Assembly: GCA_009885805.1 (NCBI GenBank)
Contig: VFJZ01000084.1
Span: forward strand, 1 to 50,624
DNA: 50,624 bases
Direction: 5' to 3'
DNA from: Actinomycetota bacterium
GTDB taxonomy: Bacteria; Actinomycetota; Thermoleophilia; Gaiellales; F1-60-MAGs149
Shown here: in pieces, positions 1-13,838 of the stretch
Layout of the letters: each line of letters starts with the position of its first letter
Position numbering within the stretch: the first letter of the stretch is position 1
Notes under the pieces: generated by a model
Told to the model about the DNA's origin: nothing
What the model saw: the letters and a program-made list of their open reading frames with translations, nothing else
The model's database searches: none
Translations under genes and position numbers: made by a program

Positions 1-876
1 CGGATCGCGGCCGGCGGCGCCTTCTTCGCCGACCTCTGCGCTGCGGCACCCGGCGAGCCGGCGGCGGAGGTCGCGGCGACCCTCTGGCTCCTCGTCTGGG
101 CCGGCGAGGTGACGAACGATGCGTTTGCGCCCGTCCGCTCACCGAAGGCGCTGCGCGCCGCTGTCCGCCAGACCTCTGCACCCCGCCGTGGCCGGCGCCT
201 GCGACGACGCGCGACCACCGCCTCCCCTGCCGTCGCCGGTCGCTGGCTGCCGGCAGCGCCGCTCTTCGTCGGCGCGAGCGAGGCCGATCGCGCCCGGGCG
301 CGGGCCGAGATCCTCCTCGAGCGACACGGCGTGGTCACGCGCGCCGCCATCCGGGCCGAGGGCGTCTCCGGCGGCTTCTCGGCCGTCTACGGCGAGCTCG
401 CGGCGCTCGAGCTGACCGGGGGCGCGCGCCGCGGCTACTTCGTGGAGGGGCTCGGCGGCGCCCAGTTCGCTCTACCCGGCGCCGTCGAGCGGCTGCGCGA
501 CCTCCGCGAGCCGCCGCGCGAGCCCGAGGCGCTCGTCCTCGCCGCCGCCGACCCGGCCCAGCCCTACGGTGCGGCTCTCGGGTGGCCGGCGCGGGCCGGT
601 GGGCGCGCCTCGCGCACGGCCGGCGCCCACGTCGTCCTCGTCGACGGCGAAGCGGTGCTGTTCCTGGAGCGGGGCGGCCGCTCGCTGCAGCCGCTCGTCG
701 ACCTCGAATCGCCTGCGCTCGGCGCCGCAATCGACGCGCTCGCCGCCGCCGTGAGCTTCACCGGACGCCTCGCCGTCGAGCGCATCGACGGCGCAGCGGC
801 GATCGGCTCCCCGCTCGAGGATCGCCTCGTCACCGCCGGCTTCGTGCGCGGCGTCCGCCGACTGAGCATCGGCTGA
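1..876 (+). CDS. lhr: Lhr-type ATP-dependent helicase, C-terminal part (5' end outside window)
   Basis: The frame is open from base 1 and has no real start inside the window; a GTG at 109 is internal. The translated start of the window reads LWLLVWAGEVTNDAFAPVR, followed by an Arg-rich linker (GRRLRRR), AGRWLPAAP, LLERHGVVTRAAIRAEGV and RRGYFVEGLGGAQFALPGAV. These blocks are typical of the C-terminal winged-helix and beta-barrel region of bacterial long Lhr helicases, which unwind RNA:DNA and DNA duplexes in repair. The helicase core with its Walker motifs is upstream and not visible. About 291 residues are present, ending in TGA. The family call rests on recognised motifs; the exact cellular role is inferred. 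Confidence 0.86.
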   Translation, partial: RIAAGGAFFADLCAAAPGEPAAEVAATLWLLVWAGEVTNDAFAPVRSPKALRAAVRQTSAPRRGRRLRRRATTASPAVAGRWLPAAPLFVGASEADRARARAEILLERHGVVTRAAIRAEGVSGGFSAVYGELAALELTGGARRGYFVEGLGGAQFALPGAVERLRDLREPPREPEALVLAAADPAQPYGAALGWPARAGGRASRTAGAHVVLVDGEAVLFLERGGRSLQPLVDLESPALGAAIDALAAAVSFTGRLAVERIDGAAAIGSPLEDRLVTAGFVRGVRRLSIG

Positions 877-913
877 GCGTACGTCATTGGTCGTACGACC
901 AGGCGGCGGCACG

Positions 914-1792
914 TCAGCCGGAGGCCGGCGCCGTCGCCTGCGCGGGCGTGGGGAGTGGCTGCCGCGCGAGCCGGAGCGAGACGCCGATCAGCGCCGCGCC
1001 GAGCAGCAGCGCAACCAGTGCGAGACCGAGCCACGGCTCTGCCAGAACGCGAACGAGCCGCCCTCCGACCTCGGACTCGAGGCCTCGCGTCGTGCGCAGG
1101 AACGTGGCGATCAGCACGTCGAACAGCAACCACAGCGCCCCTGCCGTTGCGAGGAGGGCGACGCCGGCGCGTCGCACCGCCCGCCGCCGGTCGGCGCCGA
1201 CGCGGATCGCCGCCGCCAGCAGCGCCACCGCGATCGCGGCGAACAGGGGTGCGAGCGGCACGAGCACGTCGGCGGCGCGCAGGAACGTCGCCACGCCGTC
1301 GACCCAGCCGCCGCTCGCAACCGGCACCGTCGGCTCGATCTGCAGGTGCTCGACGAGGATGCCGTGCAGCACCGGATCGGGGCTCCAGCCGGCGACGAAC
1401 AGGGGCTGCCGCGGCGAGGTGTCGAGCGCGAGCGCAGCGGGGAGCACGGCGTCGTCGTCGAGCAGGGCGGCGTGCTGGGCGACCGCCGAGGCGACGACCG
1501 CCCGGACGACAGCCGGGTCGGCACCGGTCGTCTCGAGCGCGCGGCGGGTGCGGACGTAGGAGTCCTCGGGCCGCGCGCGCCCCTCTCGCAGGAACGCCCG
1601 CCGCACCTCGGACTCGGTCCGTGTGGTCAGCGCGTTGAGGACGTGCGGCTGGACGAGCGTTCGTTGCGCGGCCGCCGCGACCTCGTCCGGGTCGAGCAGT
1701 CCGACCTCGACGACGCGGAGCGCACCCGCGAACGTCGCCACCAGCGCCGCGCTGACGACGAGCGTCGTCGCGAGACGATCCGACCGCCTCAC
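914..1792 (-). CDS. Hypothetical membrane protein, four predicted TM segments
   Basis: A 292-aa protein of unknown function. An N-terminal hydrophobic segment (about residues 8-28) is followed by a roughly 130-residue region likely outside the membrane, then three hydrophobic segments near residues 165-190, 205-230 and 250-275. The tail is short and Ala/Pro-rich. The start is a GTG whose last bases overlap the TGA of the upstream gene (GTGA), so translation is probably coupled within the three-gene minus-strand run 3230-914. No catalytic motif was recognised. The gene is convergent with the lhr end, leaving 37 bases between the two stops. Confidence 0.7.
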   Translation of the reverse strand: MRRSDRLATTLVVSAALVATFAGALRVVEVGLLDPDEVAAAAQRTLVQPHVLNALTTRTESEVRRAFLREGRARPEDSYVRTRRALETTGADPAVVRAVVASAVAQHAALLDDDAVLPAALALDTSPRQPLFVAGWSPDPVLHGILVEHLQIEPTVPVASGGWVDGVATFLRAADVLVPLAPLFAAIAVALLAAAIRVGADRRRAVRRAGVALLATAGALWLLFDVLIATFLRTTRGLESEVGGRLVRVLAEPWLGLALVALLLGAALIGVSLRLARQPLPTPAQATAPASG

Positions 1793-2493
1793 GAGCGCCG
1801 CTGCCGCCCGCCGCGGCGCCGTTCCGCCTGATCGACCGAGACGGTGGCAGGCAGCACGCGCCGGCCGGTCGCGTCGCCGTAGAGGTTGCGCTCGACCAGC
1901 GCCGCGAGCGGCGAGAACACGACCGTCGTCAGGATCAGGGTCGCCACCTGGTGCGCCGCGCCGCCGACCGGCGTCAGCGAGAGGAAGAACGCGAACCAGA
2001 GGAAGATCGCGATCAGTCCGAGGCCGAGCAGGACGCCGTAGGCGCGACCCCAGTCGCGCAGGGCGAGGCGCAGACCGTGGAACAGGCCGGAAAGGCCACC
2101 GGCGTCGCCGGCCGCCGCCGCGATCGGAGCGAACACGAGCAGCGGGTAGAGCGGGATCGCGAATGGCCCGACCACGGCGAAGACGCCGCCGACGATCGCA
2201 GCCGCGACGGCCGCGGCGACGGTGATCGCCGCTGCGCGCTCACGCAGGGTGCCGGCGACCAGCGCCGTCAGGATGCCGCAGAGTGCGAAGTGCGCGAACG
2301 ACTGCGCCGGCACGAAGGCATACAGGGCGCGGTCGGAGTCGCGCAGCCCGATGCCGACGATCGCCGGGACGACGCCGACCGCGAGTGACCACAGCGTGTA
2401 GCCGAAGACGTTGGCGCCGAAGCGCCGGAAGGCGGCCTCGAAGAGCGCGCCGATCGGCGTCCGCGCGGGTCGGTCCGCGACGGTTACGCCCAC
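1789..2493 (-). CDS. Hypothetical polytopic membrane protein
   Basis: About 234 aa starting at GTG 2493, so that it overlaps the end of the upstream gene by 10 bases. A longer frame to 2718 exists but lies inside the neighbouring coding sequence and has shadow-like composition. From about residue 30 the protein alternates hydrophobic stretches (five to six segments), and it ends in a basic Arg-rich tail. An early stretch, TPIGALFEAAFRRFGANVFG, resembles the upstream paralogue (TLSELLDATFKLWWANRAVF), suggesting two related integral membrane proteins made together. Function unknown. Confidence 0.68.
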   Translation of the reverse strand: MGVTVADRPARTPIGALFEAAFRRFGANVFGYTLWSLAVGVVPAIVGIGLRDSDRALYAFVPAQSFAHFALCGILTALVAGTLRERAAAITVAAAVAAAIVGGVFAVVGPFAIPLYPLLVFAPIAAAAGDAGGLSGLFHGLRLALRDWGRAYGVLLGLGLIAIFLWFAFFLSLTPVGGAAHQVATLILTTVVFSPLAALVERNLYGDATGRRVLPATVSVDQAERRRGGRQRRS

Positions 2494-3230
2494 GCCGTCT
2501 CGTCCTCCGGCGCCGACGCCGCGGCTCGCTTCCGGCTCGCCAGGTCGAAGTAGAACAGCGTCATCGCGAGCGCGCTGATCGAGTAGACCGCAGCCTGGAT
2601 GAGCGCGACCGCAGCGAGTTCCGTCGCCCCGCCGATCGACGAGAACGGCGCCTGCACAAGCGCGCCGGCGATGGCGGAGCCGAGGAACACGACGATCACG
2701 ATGCCGAGCACACGCCACCAGGAGCCCGCGGTGAGCCGCCAGCTCGACCGCAGCGCCGCGATGACGCCGCGCCGCTCAATCGCGGCCGCCTGGCCCGCGA
2801 ACATCCAGCGGACGGCCAGGTAGATCCCCGGGATGATCAGCGCGATCATCCCGAGCATGACGCCGAAGAGCGATACGAAGATCGCGCCGAGGGCAACGGC
2901 GAACACGGCCACACCGTCACGGAGTGCGAGGCCGACGCCGACGGCCTCGCCCGCACCTAGCCGCACGACGGCACGGGCGTGGGTGGCGGTGACCAGGGGC
3001 GTCTGGATCAACGCGATGAGCAGGACGATCGCCATGTTGCGAAGGTCGGTCGCAGTGACTTCGGACGTGCCCGCTGGTAGCGGCAAGCGATACGAGACGA
3101 TCGTGAGCGGCGCCACGATGATCAGCGCGAGCACGTAGAAGACGGCCCGATTTGCCCACCAGAGCTTGAACGTCGCGTCGAGCAGCTCCGACAGCGTGCG
3201 CGGACGGTCGAGATCGATCTGCGCGGCCAC
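2484..3230 (-). CDS. Membrane protein resembling GPDPase-type membrane domain proteins
   Basis: A 248-aa integral membrane protein starting at GTG 3230. A TAACCT box lies 6 bases upstream and overlaps the clpB stop codon, so it probably has its own leaderless promoter. The N-terminus is soluble (IDLDRPRTLSELLDATFKLW). Hydrophobic blocks follow near residues 28-48, 65-80, 108-145 (containing IALIIPGIYLAVRW) and 175-230. The pattern 'LSELLDATF...LIIPGIYLAVRW...A..RSW.LT.G.WWR' is seen in membrane proteins annotated with a glycerophosphodiester phosphodiesterase membrane domain, but no phosphodiesterase catalytic domain is present. A membrane role is certain; activity is unknown. Confidence 0.72.
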   Translation of the reverse strand: MAAQIDLDRPRTLSELLDATFKLWWANRAVFYVLALIIVAPLTIVSYRLPLPAGTSEVTATDLRNMAIVLLIALIQTPLVTATHARAVVRLGAGEAVGVGLALRDGVAVFAVALGAIFVSLFGVMLGMIALIIPGIYLAVRWMFAGQAAAIERRGVIAALRSSWRLTAGSWWRVLGIVIVVFLGSAIAGALVQAPFSSIGGATELAAVALIQAAVYSISALAMTLFYFDLASRKRAAASAPEDETAWA

Positions 3231-3239
3231 GACGGTAGG

Positions 3240-5831
<2,592 letters not shown>

Positions 5832-5853
5832 GGCGATGGCCTTCGTGTTGCGG

Positions 5854-6245
5854 TCAGCGGACGCGCCGGACGAGCACGCTCGACGGTGGCTTCCAGACGA
5901 CGACGTCCTTGCGGTAGGAACGGTGCACCTCGGCGACGCGGCGGTCATGGAGGCGAGCCGCCTCGCCGAGCGTGTGCTCGAGTTCGCGGACGCGTTGCTG
6001 CAGCGCCGCCAGGTCGTCCTCCAGCGCCAGCACGTGCTCGGCGCCCTGCAACGACAGGCCGAGGCCGGACGCCAGCGCGGTGACGCGGCGCACGCGTTCG
6101 AGGTCGCGGTCGGAGTACAGGCGCGTCCCGCCGGGCGTGCGGCGGGGACGGATCAGGCCACGCTGCTCGTACATCCGCAGCGTCTGCGGATGCATGCCGA
6201 GCAGCTCCGCGGCGACGCCGATCATGTACTTCGGGACGCTGTCGT

Positions 6246-6249
<4 letters not shown>
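5854..6249 (-). CDS. hspR: MerR-family heat-shock repressor HspR
   Basis: A 131-aa DNA-binding protein starting at GTG 6249, which overlaps the dnaJ stop (GTGA). The N-terminal MerR helix-turn-helix is clear ([40 protein letters not shown], then [19 protein letters not shown]), followed by a short coiled-coil ([16 protein letters not shown]). HspR represses the dnaK operon in actinobacteria and uses DnaK as co-repressor. Being encoded inside the operon it would control its own synthesis. A canonical HAIR operator (CTTGAGT-N7-ACTCAAG) was not found upstream of dnaK, so the operator here may be divergent. Confidence 0.93.
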
Positions 6250-7338
<1,089 letters not shown>

Positions 7339-7346
<8 letters not shown>

Positions 7347-7767
7347 CGGCTGTCTCCCGCAGGAAGCCGTCGAGGTCGGCCGGCGAGACCGCCACGGCAA
7401 CGTCGCCGACGCGGACGATCGCGACCCGCCGCAGATCGGACAGGTGCGCCCGCGCCGGGCCCGTCCGCCCGTTCAGGCGAAGCCGGCCGAGGTAGCCGTA
7501 CAGCCCGCCGGAGCCCCAGACACGCAGTCCGAGCCCACCGGCGCGGATCTCGTCGATCGGCCCGCGAAAGCGACGCTCGCCGCTGCGCTCGACGATCACG
7601 AGCCCGTCCGGCTCGATGCGGTAGGCGAGCGGCTGCCGGCGCCGGTAGACGTAGACGAGCGTCGCGAGCAGCGCGGCGGCGGCGGTCAGCGCGATGCCGA
7701 CGCCGTCGGCCCCGCTCGCGAGCGCCCCGCCCGCCATCACCCACACGACGGCCGTCGTCAGCCACAT
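7339..7767 (-). CDS. Small membrane protein with bacterial PH-like domain, in the dnaK operon
   Basis: 142 aa if started at ATG 7767. Two hydrophobic segments (about 4-38) are followed by a beta-rich cytoplasmic domain containing [24 protein letters not shown] and [13 protein letters not shown], which resembles bacterial PH-like domains (the bPH_5 type). The same frame stays open upstream to the end of grpE and reads like genuine protein (IATPVPNYPAARLDAAAR). A strong AAGGAG at 7842-7847 stands 5 bases before an in-frame ATC at 7836, but no ATG, GTG or TTG occurs in the extension. Either initiation is at 7767 or a non-standard codon is used. Its position between grpE and dnaJ is unusual. The family match is by motif only. 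Confidence 0.72.
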
Positions 7768-7838
7768 CAGTGTGGTCGCAGCACGCGCGGCCGCGTCGAG
7801 GCGGGCAGCGGGGTAGTTGGGGACGGGGGTGGCGATGG

Positions 7839-8366
7839 CTACTCCTTCGGCGCCGCGACGATCACGCGGGCCGGCCGGACGACCCGCTCGCCGAGCCGGA
7901 AGCCACGCTGGAGTACCTGGATCACGGAGCCTTCGGGCGCGTCCGACGGCTGCTGCAGCAGCGCCTCGTGCTGGTGCGGGTCGAACTCGAGGCCGAGCGG
8001 GTCGATCTCCGCGAGGCCCTCCTTGGCGAGTAGCGTGCTGAGCGCGCGATGAACGAGCTCGACGCCCTCGCGCACATGCTCGGCATCGTGCTCCGCGAAC
8101 GCAGCCACGGCCCGCTCGAGGTCATCGAGCACGGGCAGCAGGTCGGTGACGAGGCGCTCGGTCGCACGCTGCATCATCCCCTGCTGTTCGCGGGCGATCC
8201 GCTTCTTGTAGTTGTCGAACTCGGCCGCGACGCGACGGTAGTGATCGAGGTACTCGTCGCGCTCGCGGCCGAGCGCGACGAGCGGGTCCCCGTCGCCCTC
8301 CGTGTCCGCCGGCAACGGCATCTCGTCGGACGGCGACTGCGGCGGGTGATCGGCCTCGGCGTCCAT
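7839..8366 (-). CDS. grpE: Nucleotide exchange factor GrpE
   Basis: A 175-aa co-chaperone that releases ADP from DnaK. The N-terminal acidic disordered segment is followed by a long coiled coil (LGRERDEYLDHYRRVAAEFDNYKKR) and the C-terminal beta domain with the family signature FDPHQHEALLQQPS, GSVIQVLQRGFRLGERVVRPARVIVA. The ATG at 8366 overlaps the dnaK stop (ATGA), giving coupled translation. Confidence 0.95.
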   Translation of the reverse strand: MDAEADHPPQSPSDEMPLPADTEGDGDPLVALGRERDEYLDHYRRVAAEFDNYKKRIAREQQGMMQRATERLVTDLLPVLDDLERAVAAFAEHDAEHVREGVELVHRALSTLLAKEGLAEIDPLGLEFDPHQHEALLQQPSDAPEGSVIQVLQRGFRLGERVVRPARVIVAAPKE

Positions 8367-10267
8367 CAGGAGCGCTGCGCCGGGTCGGGATCGACAACCT
8401 CGGCGTCCTCGATGATCTCCTCGTCGGGCCCGTCGGCGTGACCACTCGAGCTGCCGTCCGCGGCCGGCTCGGCCTGCTGGTAGACGGCCTCGGCGAGCTT
8501 GAACGAGGCCTCGCGCAGCGCCTGGGTGCGGCTGCGGATCGCGTCGGGGTCGCCACCCTCGAGGGCGGAGCGAGCGTCAGCGAGCGCCGCGGCGATCGCG
8601 TCGCGGGTCGCCTGATCGACCTTCTCGCCGTGCTCGCCAAGGCTCTTCTCCACCTCGTACACGGTCGACTCGGCCTCGTTGCGGGCGACCGCGAGGTCCT
8701 TGGCGCGCCGGTCGTCGTCGGCGTGGGACTCGGCGTCCTTCACCATCCGCTGGATCTCGGACTCGTCGAGACCGGAACCGCCCTCGATGCGGATCTGCTG
8801 CTCGTTGCCGGTGCCGCGGTCCTTCGCCGACACGGACAGGATGCCGTTGGCGTCGATGTCGAAGGTCACCTCGACCTGCGGCACCCCGCGCGGCGCGGGC
8901 GGGATGTTCATCAGCTGGAACTTGCCGAGCGTCTTGTTGTACTGCGCCATCTCGCGCTCGCCCTGGACGACGTGGATCTCGACCGATGTCTGCCCGTCCT
9001 CGGCGGTCGAGAACACCTCGCTCTTGCGGGTCGGGATGGTCGTGTTGCGCTCGATCAGCTTCGTCATCACGCCGCCCTTGGTCTCGATGCCGAGGGAGAG
9101 TGGCGTGACGTCCAGCAGCAGCACGTCCTTGACCTCGCCGCGCAGCACGCCGCCCTGGATGGCGGCGCCGATCGCGACGACCTCGTCCGGGTTGACGCCG
9201 CGGTGCGGCTCCTTACCGACCAGCTCGCGGACCTTCTCCTGCACGGCGGGCATCCGCGTCATGCCGCCGACGAGGATGACGTCGCCGATGTCGGCGGCCG
9301 TCATGCCGGCGTCCTTCAGCGCCTGACGCGTCGGCGCGACGGTGCGCTCGACCAGCGCGGCGACGAGCTCGTTGAGCTTGGCTCGGGACAGCGACAGGTC
9401 GAGGTGCTTCGGCCCGGAGGCGTCGGCGGTGACGAACGGCAGGTTGATCTGGGTCGACTGGGTCGAGGAGAGCTCGATCTTCGCCTTCTCGGCCGCCTCG
9501 TAGAGGCGCTGCAGGGCGAGCCGGTCTGCGGCGAGGTCGATGCCGTTGTCGCGGCGGAACTCCGCGACCATCCAGTCGACGATCGCCTTGTCGAAGTTGT
9601 CGCCGCCGAGATGGTTGTCGCCGGAGGTCGACTTGACCTCGAAGACGCCGTCCGCCAGCTCGAGGACGGAGACGTCGAAGGTGCCGCCGCCGAGGTCGAA
9701 GACGAGCACGGTCCGCTCGCCCTCCTTGTCGAGACCGTAGGCGAGCGCGGCAGCGGTCGGCTCGTTGATGATGCGCAGCACGTTCAGCCCGGCAACCCGG
9801 CCAGCGTCCTTCGTGGCCTGTCGCTGCGCGTCGTTGAAGTACGCCGGCACGGTCACGACGGCGTCGGTGACCGGCTCGCCGAGGCGCGCCTCGGCGTCGG
9901 CCTTCAGCTTCTGGAGGATCATCGCGGAGATCTCCGGCGGCGCGTACTCCTTGCCGCCGGCCTCGACGCGAGCGTCGCCGTTCGAGCCCGAGACGACCCG
10001 GTACGGGATCATCGTCATCTCCTCGGACACCTCGGCCGACTTGCGGCCCATGAAGCGCTTGATCGAGAAGATCGTGTTCTCCGGGTTGGTGACGGCCTGG
10101 CGCTTGGCGGGCGTGCCGACGAGGCGCTGACCGTCCTTCGCGAAGGCGACGACGGACGGCGTCGTCCGGCCCCCTTCCGCGTTCTCGAGGACCGTCGGAT
10201 CGCCGCCCTCGAGGACGGCCATGCACGAGTTGGTCGTGCCGAGGTCGATACCGATGACTCTGCCCAT
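8366..10267 (-). CDS. dnaK: Molecular chaperone DnaK (Hsp70)
   Basis: A 633-aa Hsp70 starting at ATG 10267 with AAGGAG 11 bases upstream; a longer open frame to 10519 is not coding. The nucleotide-binding domain shows [19 protein letters not shown] near the N-terminus, [26 protein letters not shown] and [16 protein letters not shown]. The linker [19 protein letters not shown] leads into the substrate-binding domain, and the acidic tail [11 protein letters not shown] is typical. It is the first gene of a six-gene heat-shock operon. The promoter readable upstream is vegetative-type, with a CTTGA half-site overlapping its -35 box. Confidence 0.97.
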   Translation of the reverse strand: MGRVIGIDLGTTNSCMAVLEGGDPTVLENAEGGRTTPSVVAFAKDGQRLVGTPAKRQAVTNPENTIFSIKRFMGRKSAEVSEEMTMIPYRVVSGSNGDARVEAGGKEYAPPEISAMILQKLKADAEARLGEPVTDAVVTVPAYFNDAQRQATKDAGRVAGLNVLRIINEPTAAALAYGLDKEGERTVLVFDLGGGTFDVSVLELADGVFEVKSTSGDNHLGGDNFDKAIVDWMVAEFRRDNGIDLAADRLALQRLYEAAEKAKIELSSTQSTQINLPFVTADASGPKHLDLSLSRAKLNELVAALVERTVAPTRQALKDAGMTAADIGDVILVGGMTRMPAVQEKVRELVGKEPHRGVNPDEVVAIGAAIQGGVLRGEVKDVLLLDVTPLSLGIETKGGVMTKLIERNTTIPTRKSEVFSTAEDGQTSVEIHVVQGEREMAQYNKTLGKFQLMNIPPAPRGVPQVEVTFDIDANGILSVSAKDRGTGNEQQIRIEGGSGLDESEIQRMVKDAESHADDDRRAKDLAVARNEAESTVYEVEKSLGEHGEKVDQATRDAIAAALADARSALEGGDPDAIRSRTQALREASFKLAEAVYQQAEPAADGSSSGHADGPDEEIIEDAEVVDPDPAQRS

Positions 10268-10307
10268 GACGTTGGGTACTCCTTGGTTTCCGTGAAGAGG
10301 TAGTCGG

Positions 10308-10336
10308 AGAATAGAATATGAGCGAGCTTCTATCAA
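10308..10336 (-). promoter_or_regulatory. Promoter of the dnaK operon
   Basis: On the minus strand TTGATA (complement of 10331-10336) and TATTCT (complement of 10308-10313) are separated by exactly 17 bases. That spacing and sequence fit a housekeeping sigma-factor promoter. The predicted transcript would begin near 10301, giving a leader of about 34 bases with the AAGGAG of dnaK. CTTGA, half of the HspR HAIR consensus, overlaps the -35 box, but the second half-site is not recognisable. This short divergent region also lies before the gene at 10404. Confidence 0.7.
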
Positions 10337-10403
10337 GTTTTCTTCGCGGAGCTCTGAAACAAACCGAACCGGCGCGGCGGACCGGAAGGAGTACGATTCC
10401 CGC

Positions 10404-12014
10404 ATGCGCCGATGGCCCGGGCTCGTGCTGGTCGCCACCTTCGTGGTGGCACTCGTCAGCGTGGCTCCGGTCGGCGCCACGACAACGGCGCCGCGGCAGC
10501 CGACGCCGGTCAAGATCAAGTCGCTCGTGAAGCGACTCGTGAGCGGGGTGAGTTACGTCTCTCCGGGCCTGCGCGGAAACGTCGACGAGAACTCGTTGCA
10601 GACGGTCGCGTTGCAGCACCCGGGGTACCGCCTCGTCGTCCTCAACCGGCTGCTCGCGGGGACCGAGACGGCAGAGCTGGCGGCCCAGGCCGTGCTGGCG
10701 AAGCTGAAGGACGCCGACCCGCCCGTGGTCTTCGTCGGTATCGCCCACGTCACCGACCAGGGCGTCGATCTCGGCGGCGCGATGGCTGGCGACGATGCCA
10801 ACGCCAGTTTCATTCAGGAGCACGCTGATGCGGCCGAGAAGGCCGGCGCGGCGTCCGTGATCGACACGCTGACGCTGTTCGCCGACGGCGTCGAGAGCGG
10901 CGAACTGCCCGCTGCAACGCCCGCGGCGTCCGCGCCGGGTGACGGCGGCGGTGGCGGCCGCGGCCGCCTGCTCTGGATCGCGCTGCTCGCGGTCGGATCG
11001 CTCGCCCTGCTGATCGTGCTGCGGATGCGCGCCGTCTCCCGCGACCGGCGCCGGCGCGCGCGGGTCGGCTCGATCGGCACCGCGCGGACCTTCCACATCG
11101 CCCGGCTGGATGCCCTCTCGCTCCGCCACTCCGAACTCGTCCGTGACGTCGCCGAACGCCCGGACGAACCGACTCTGGCCGAACACCATGGGACGGCCGG
11201 CGCGACGCTGGTGGCGCTCCGGCGCCAGCTGCCGGGTCTCTTCTCCCCGCGCGAGCTACGCACCTGCGCGGGCGAACTCGACGAGATCGAGTGGCACGTC
11301 GAGTGCGCCGAGAGCCTCGTCTCCGGGCGCGCCCTGCCGCCGCGGCCGAGCGGCAGCCGCCCGGGCCTGTGCTTCTTCACCCACGAGCACGGCCTCGGCA
11401 CGGTCGAGGTCGAGGTGAAGCGCCCGGACGGCACCGCGGTCGCGATCTGGGTCTGTCCCGCCAACGCCGTCGCGCTGAGTCGGAGCGAGGAGCTACTGGT
11501 GTCGCGCGTCCACGTCGGCTCGCGCCTGGTGCCGTGGCCCGCAGCGCCGACCTACTACGGCGCCGCCGGCTGGTCACCGGACGACCTGCCCGGGCTCGAG
11601 TACGAGGGTCGCGAGATCTGGGGCCGCGACGTGCCCGACCGCGGCGACGCGCCAGACATCCCGGACGACGCCGTGCCGGGTTCGATTCCTGCCGAAGCCG
11701 TGCTGCCGCCGGGAGTCCAGACACCGCTGCCGCCCGGCGTCACGCCGCCAGGGCTGATCGACGAGCTGGGCCTGCCACCGGGCGTGTCGGCACCGCCGCC
11801 GACCGGCGCCGACAACGGCGACGCTCCACCGACGTTCGAGGAACTCGAAGACCCGCCGCCGGCCATCCTCGTCCGCCGCCCGGCCCGACCGGAGATCACC
11901 GACGAGATCACCGCGGAGCACCTGCCGGTCGATACCGATGCGACGCAGGCCTACGACCCGCTGGCCGAGGACGAAGCAGCGCCGTGGGAGGACGAGTCGA
12001 CCGACCCGAGGTGA
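10404..12014 (+). CDS. Exported/membrane protein with Pro-rich cytoplasmic tail
   Basis: A 536-aa protein of unknown function. A signal peptide ([19 protein letters not shown], then [10 protein letters not shown]) is followed by an extracytoplasmic domain of about 150 residues and a Gly-rich hinge. A single TM segment near 190-212 ([20 protein letters not shown]) leads to an Arg-rich stop-transfer and a cytoplasmic domain with [20 protein letters not shown]. The C-terminal third is rich in Pro and acidic residues ([20 protein letters not shown]). The external part loosely recalls TPM-like/actinobacterial surface domains, but that is weak. TACGAT ends 6 bases before the ATG, which is a leaderless arrangement, and an AAGGAG is also nearby. 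The stop overlaps the next gene's GTG. Confidence 0.75.
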   Translation: MRRWPGLVLVATFVVALVSVAPVGATTTAPRQPTPVKIKSLVKRLVSGVSYVSPGLRGNVDENSLQTVALQHPGYRLVVLNRLLAGTETAELAAQAVLAKLKDADPPVVFVGIAHVTDQGVDLGGAMAGDDANASFIQEHADAAEKAGAASVIDTLTLFADGVESGELPAATPAASAPGDGGGGGRGRLLWIALLAVGSLALLIVLRMRAVSRDRRRRARVGSIGTARTFHIARLDALSLRHSELVRDVAERPDEPTLAEHHGTAGATLVALRRQLPGLFSPRELRTCAGELDEIEWHVECAESLVSGRALPPRPSGSRPGLCFFTHEHGLGTVEVEVKRPDGTAVAIWVCPANAVALSRSEELLVSRVHVGSRLVPWPAAPTYYGAAGWSPDDLPGLEYEGREIWGRDVPDRGDAPDIPDDAVPGSIPAEAVLPPGVQTPLPPGVTPPGLIDELGLPPGVSAPPPTGADNGDAPPTFEELEDPPPAILVRRPARPEITDEITAEHLPVDTDATQAYDPLAEDEAAPWEDESTDPR

Positions 12015-12568
12015 GCGACGGCTGGTACTGGGGCGTGACCGTCAGGGTCCCGGCGGCCGAGCCGCTCCTGCGACGACTGGCAGACCACCTCGACGCCCCG
12101 GGCCTCCAGGTGCAGGCACCGGCGACGGCCCACGTCACGCTTCTCTACGCCCCGCTGCGGGACCTCGCTGACTGCGGCGATCTCGCGGAGCGAGTCCGCG
12201 AGATCGCCGCCGCGCAGTCGCCGTTCTCGCTCACCATCGGCGGGCTGTTCGAGTTCACGACGCCGAGCCGCGTCGTCGCCTGGCTCGCGGTGACCGAGGG
12301 TGCCGAGGTCCTGCAGGAACTGCGGGCGCAGCTCTGCAGGTGCGACGCCGACGTCCTACCGCACGCCTGGCAGCCGCACTGCACGCTCCTGTACGCGGAG
12401 GAACCGGCTGCCTATCCGGCGCTCCGCCCGCCGCTGATCGAGGCGTGCGCCGACGTCCACCTGCACGTCACGGTCGACGCGCTGTGGATCGCGGGCTTCC
12501 CGGCCGCCGGCGATGCCGCGCACGACCTGGAGTACCGGGTGCGGGTTCCGCTGGGGGCAGGGCAGTAG
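12011..12568 (+). CDS. 2H phosphoesterase / 2'-5' RNA ligase family protein
   Basis: A 185-aa protein starting at GTG 12011, overlapping the upstream stop (GTGA). The two hallmark H-x-T/S-x motifs of the 2H superfamily are present and about 80 residues apart, HVTLLYA and HCTLLYA, and each would supply one catalytic histidine. Members hydrolyse cyclic phosphates or 2'-5' linkages in RNA and nucleotides; the substrate cannot be read from sequence. Coupling to the upstream membrane protein suggests co-expression rather than a known shared pathway. Confidence 0.83.
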   Translation: MSDGWYWGVTVRVPAAEPLLRRLADHLDAPGLQVQAPATAHVTLLYAPLRDLADCGDLAERVREIAAAQSPFSLTIGGLFEFTTPSRVVAWLAVTEGAEVLQELRAQLCRCDADVLPHAWQPHCTLLYAEEPAAYPALRPPLIEACADVHLHVTVDALWIAGFPAAGDAAHDLEYRVRVPLGAGQ

Positions 12569-12610
12569 GGCCAGAGTCGCGCCGGCGTTCCACCGCCTAC
12601 AATGGCCACG

Positions 12611-13612
<1,002 letters not shown>

Positions 13613-13645
13613 CGCTCCGAATCCGCTCTCGCATGGGCGCCCGAT

Positions 13646-13674
13646 TTGCTATTCGCATCACAGTCGACTAGTAT
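13646..13674 (+). promoter_or_regulatory. Promoter of the secreted protein/lipoprotein cassette
   Basis: TTGCTA (13646-13651) and TAGTAT (13669-13674) are separated by exactly 17 bases, a good match to a housekeeping promoter. Transcription would begin near 13681, just before the hairpin at 13692-13720, and the first possible start codon downstream is ATG 13730. Confidence 0.6.
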
Positions 13675-13691
13675 CGAGTGCTACTTCGAAG

Positions 13692-13720
13692 CTCTCTCCC
13701 CTCGGTACGCCGAGAGAGAG
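13692..13720 (+). promoter_or_regulatory. Bulged stem-loop in the 5' leader
   Basis: CTCTCT-CCC-CTCGG-TACG-CCGAG-AGAGAG forms an 11-bp stem with a CCC bulge and a TACG tetraloop. It sits between the predicted transcription start (about 13681) and the small ORF at 13730, so it would be part of the leader RNA. The 3' arm continues as a purine repeat (GAGAGA) that may act as the ribosome-binding site. Pairing of this arm in the stem could limit translation. Folding was judged by eye. Confidence 0.5.
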
Positions 13721-13729
13721 AGAGAAGAC

Positions 13730-13837
13730 ATGCTGAAACGATGGTCGGCGCTACGGAGTGACCGCGTCCGGCGCGACGACGAGTCGCCCCGAGGAGAACA
13801 GCGCGCGACTGGCGCTGCACGAGCCGAGGGACGCTGA
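13730..13837 (+). CDS. Possible leader peptide ORF, 35 aa
   Basis: ATG 13730 (MLKRWSALRSDRVRRDDE...) reads 35 codons to TGA 13835-13837, two bases before the GTG of the secreted protein gene. It is preceded by the GAGAGA tract and the hairpin. The peptide is highly basic and polar and resembles no known family. It may be a translated leader coupling expression of the downstream gene, or merely an open frame; the alternative GTG start at 13758 of the downstream gene would overlap it. Confidence 0.3.
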   Translation: MLKRWSALRSDRVRRDDESPRGEQRATGAARAEGR

Positions 13838-13838
13838 C

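Noticed and set aside
10300-10370. HspR HAIR operator upstream of dnaK
   Set aside because: Only a CTTGA half-site overlapping the -35 box is present; no ACTCAAG-like partner is within the expected distance.
8438-11189. Long open frames opposite and beside dnaK
   Set aside because: They mirror the dnaK coding frame; the chaperone motifs on the minus strand are unambiguous.
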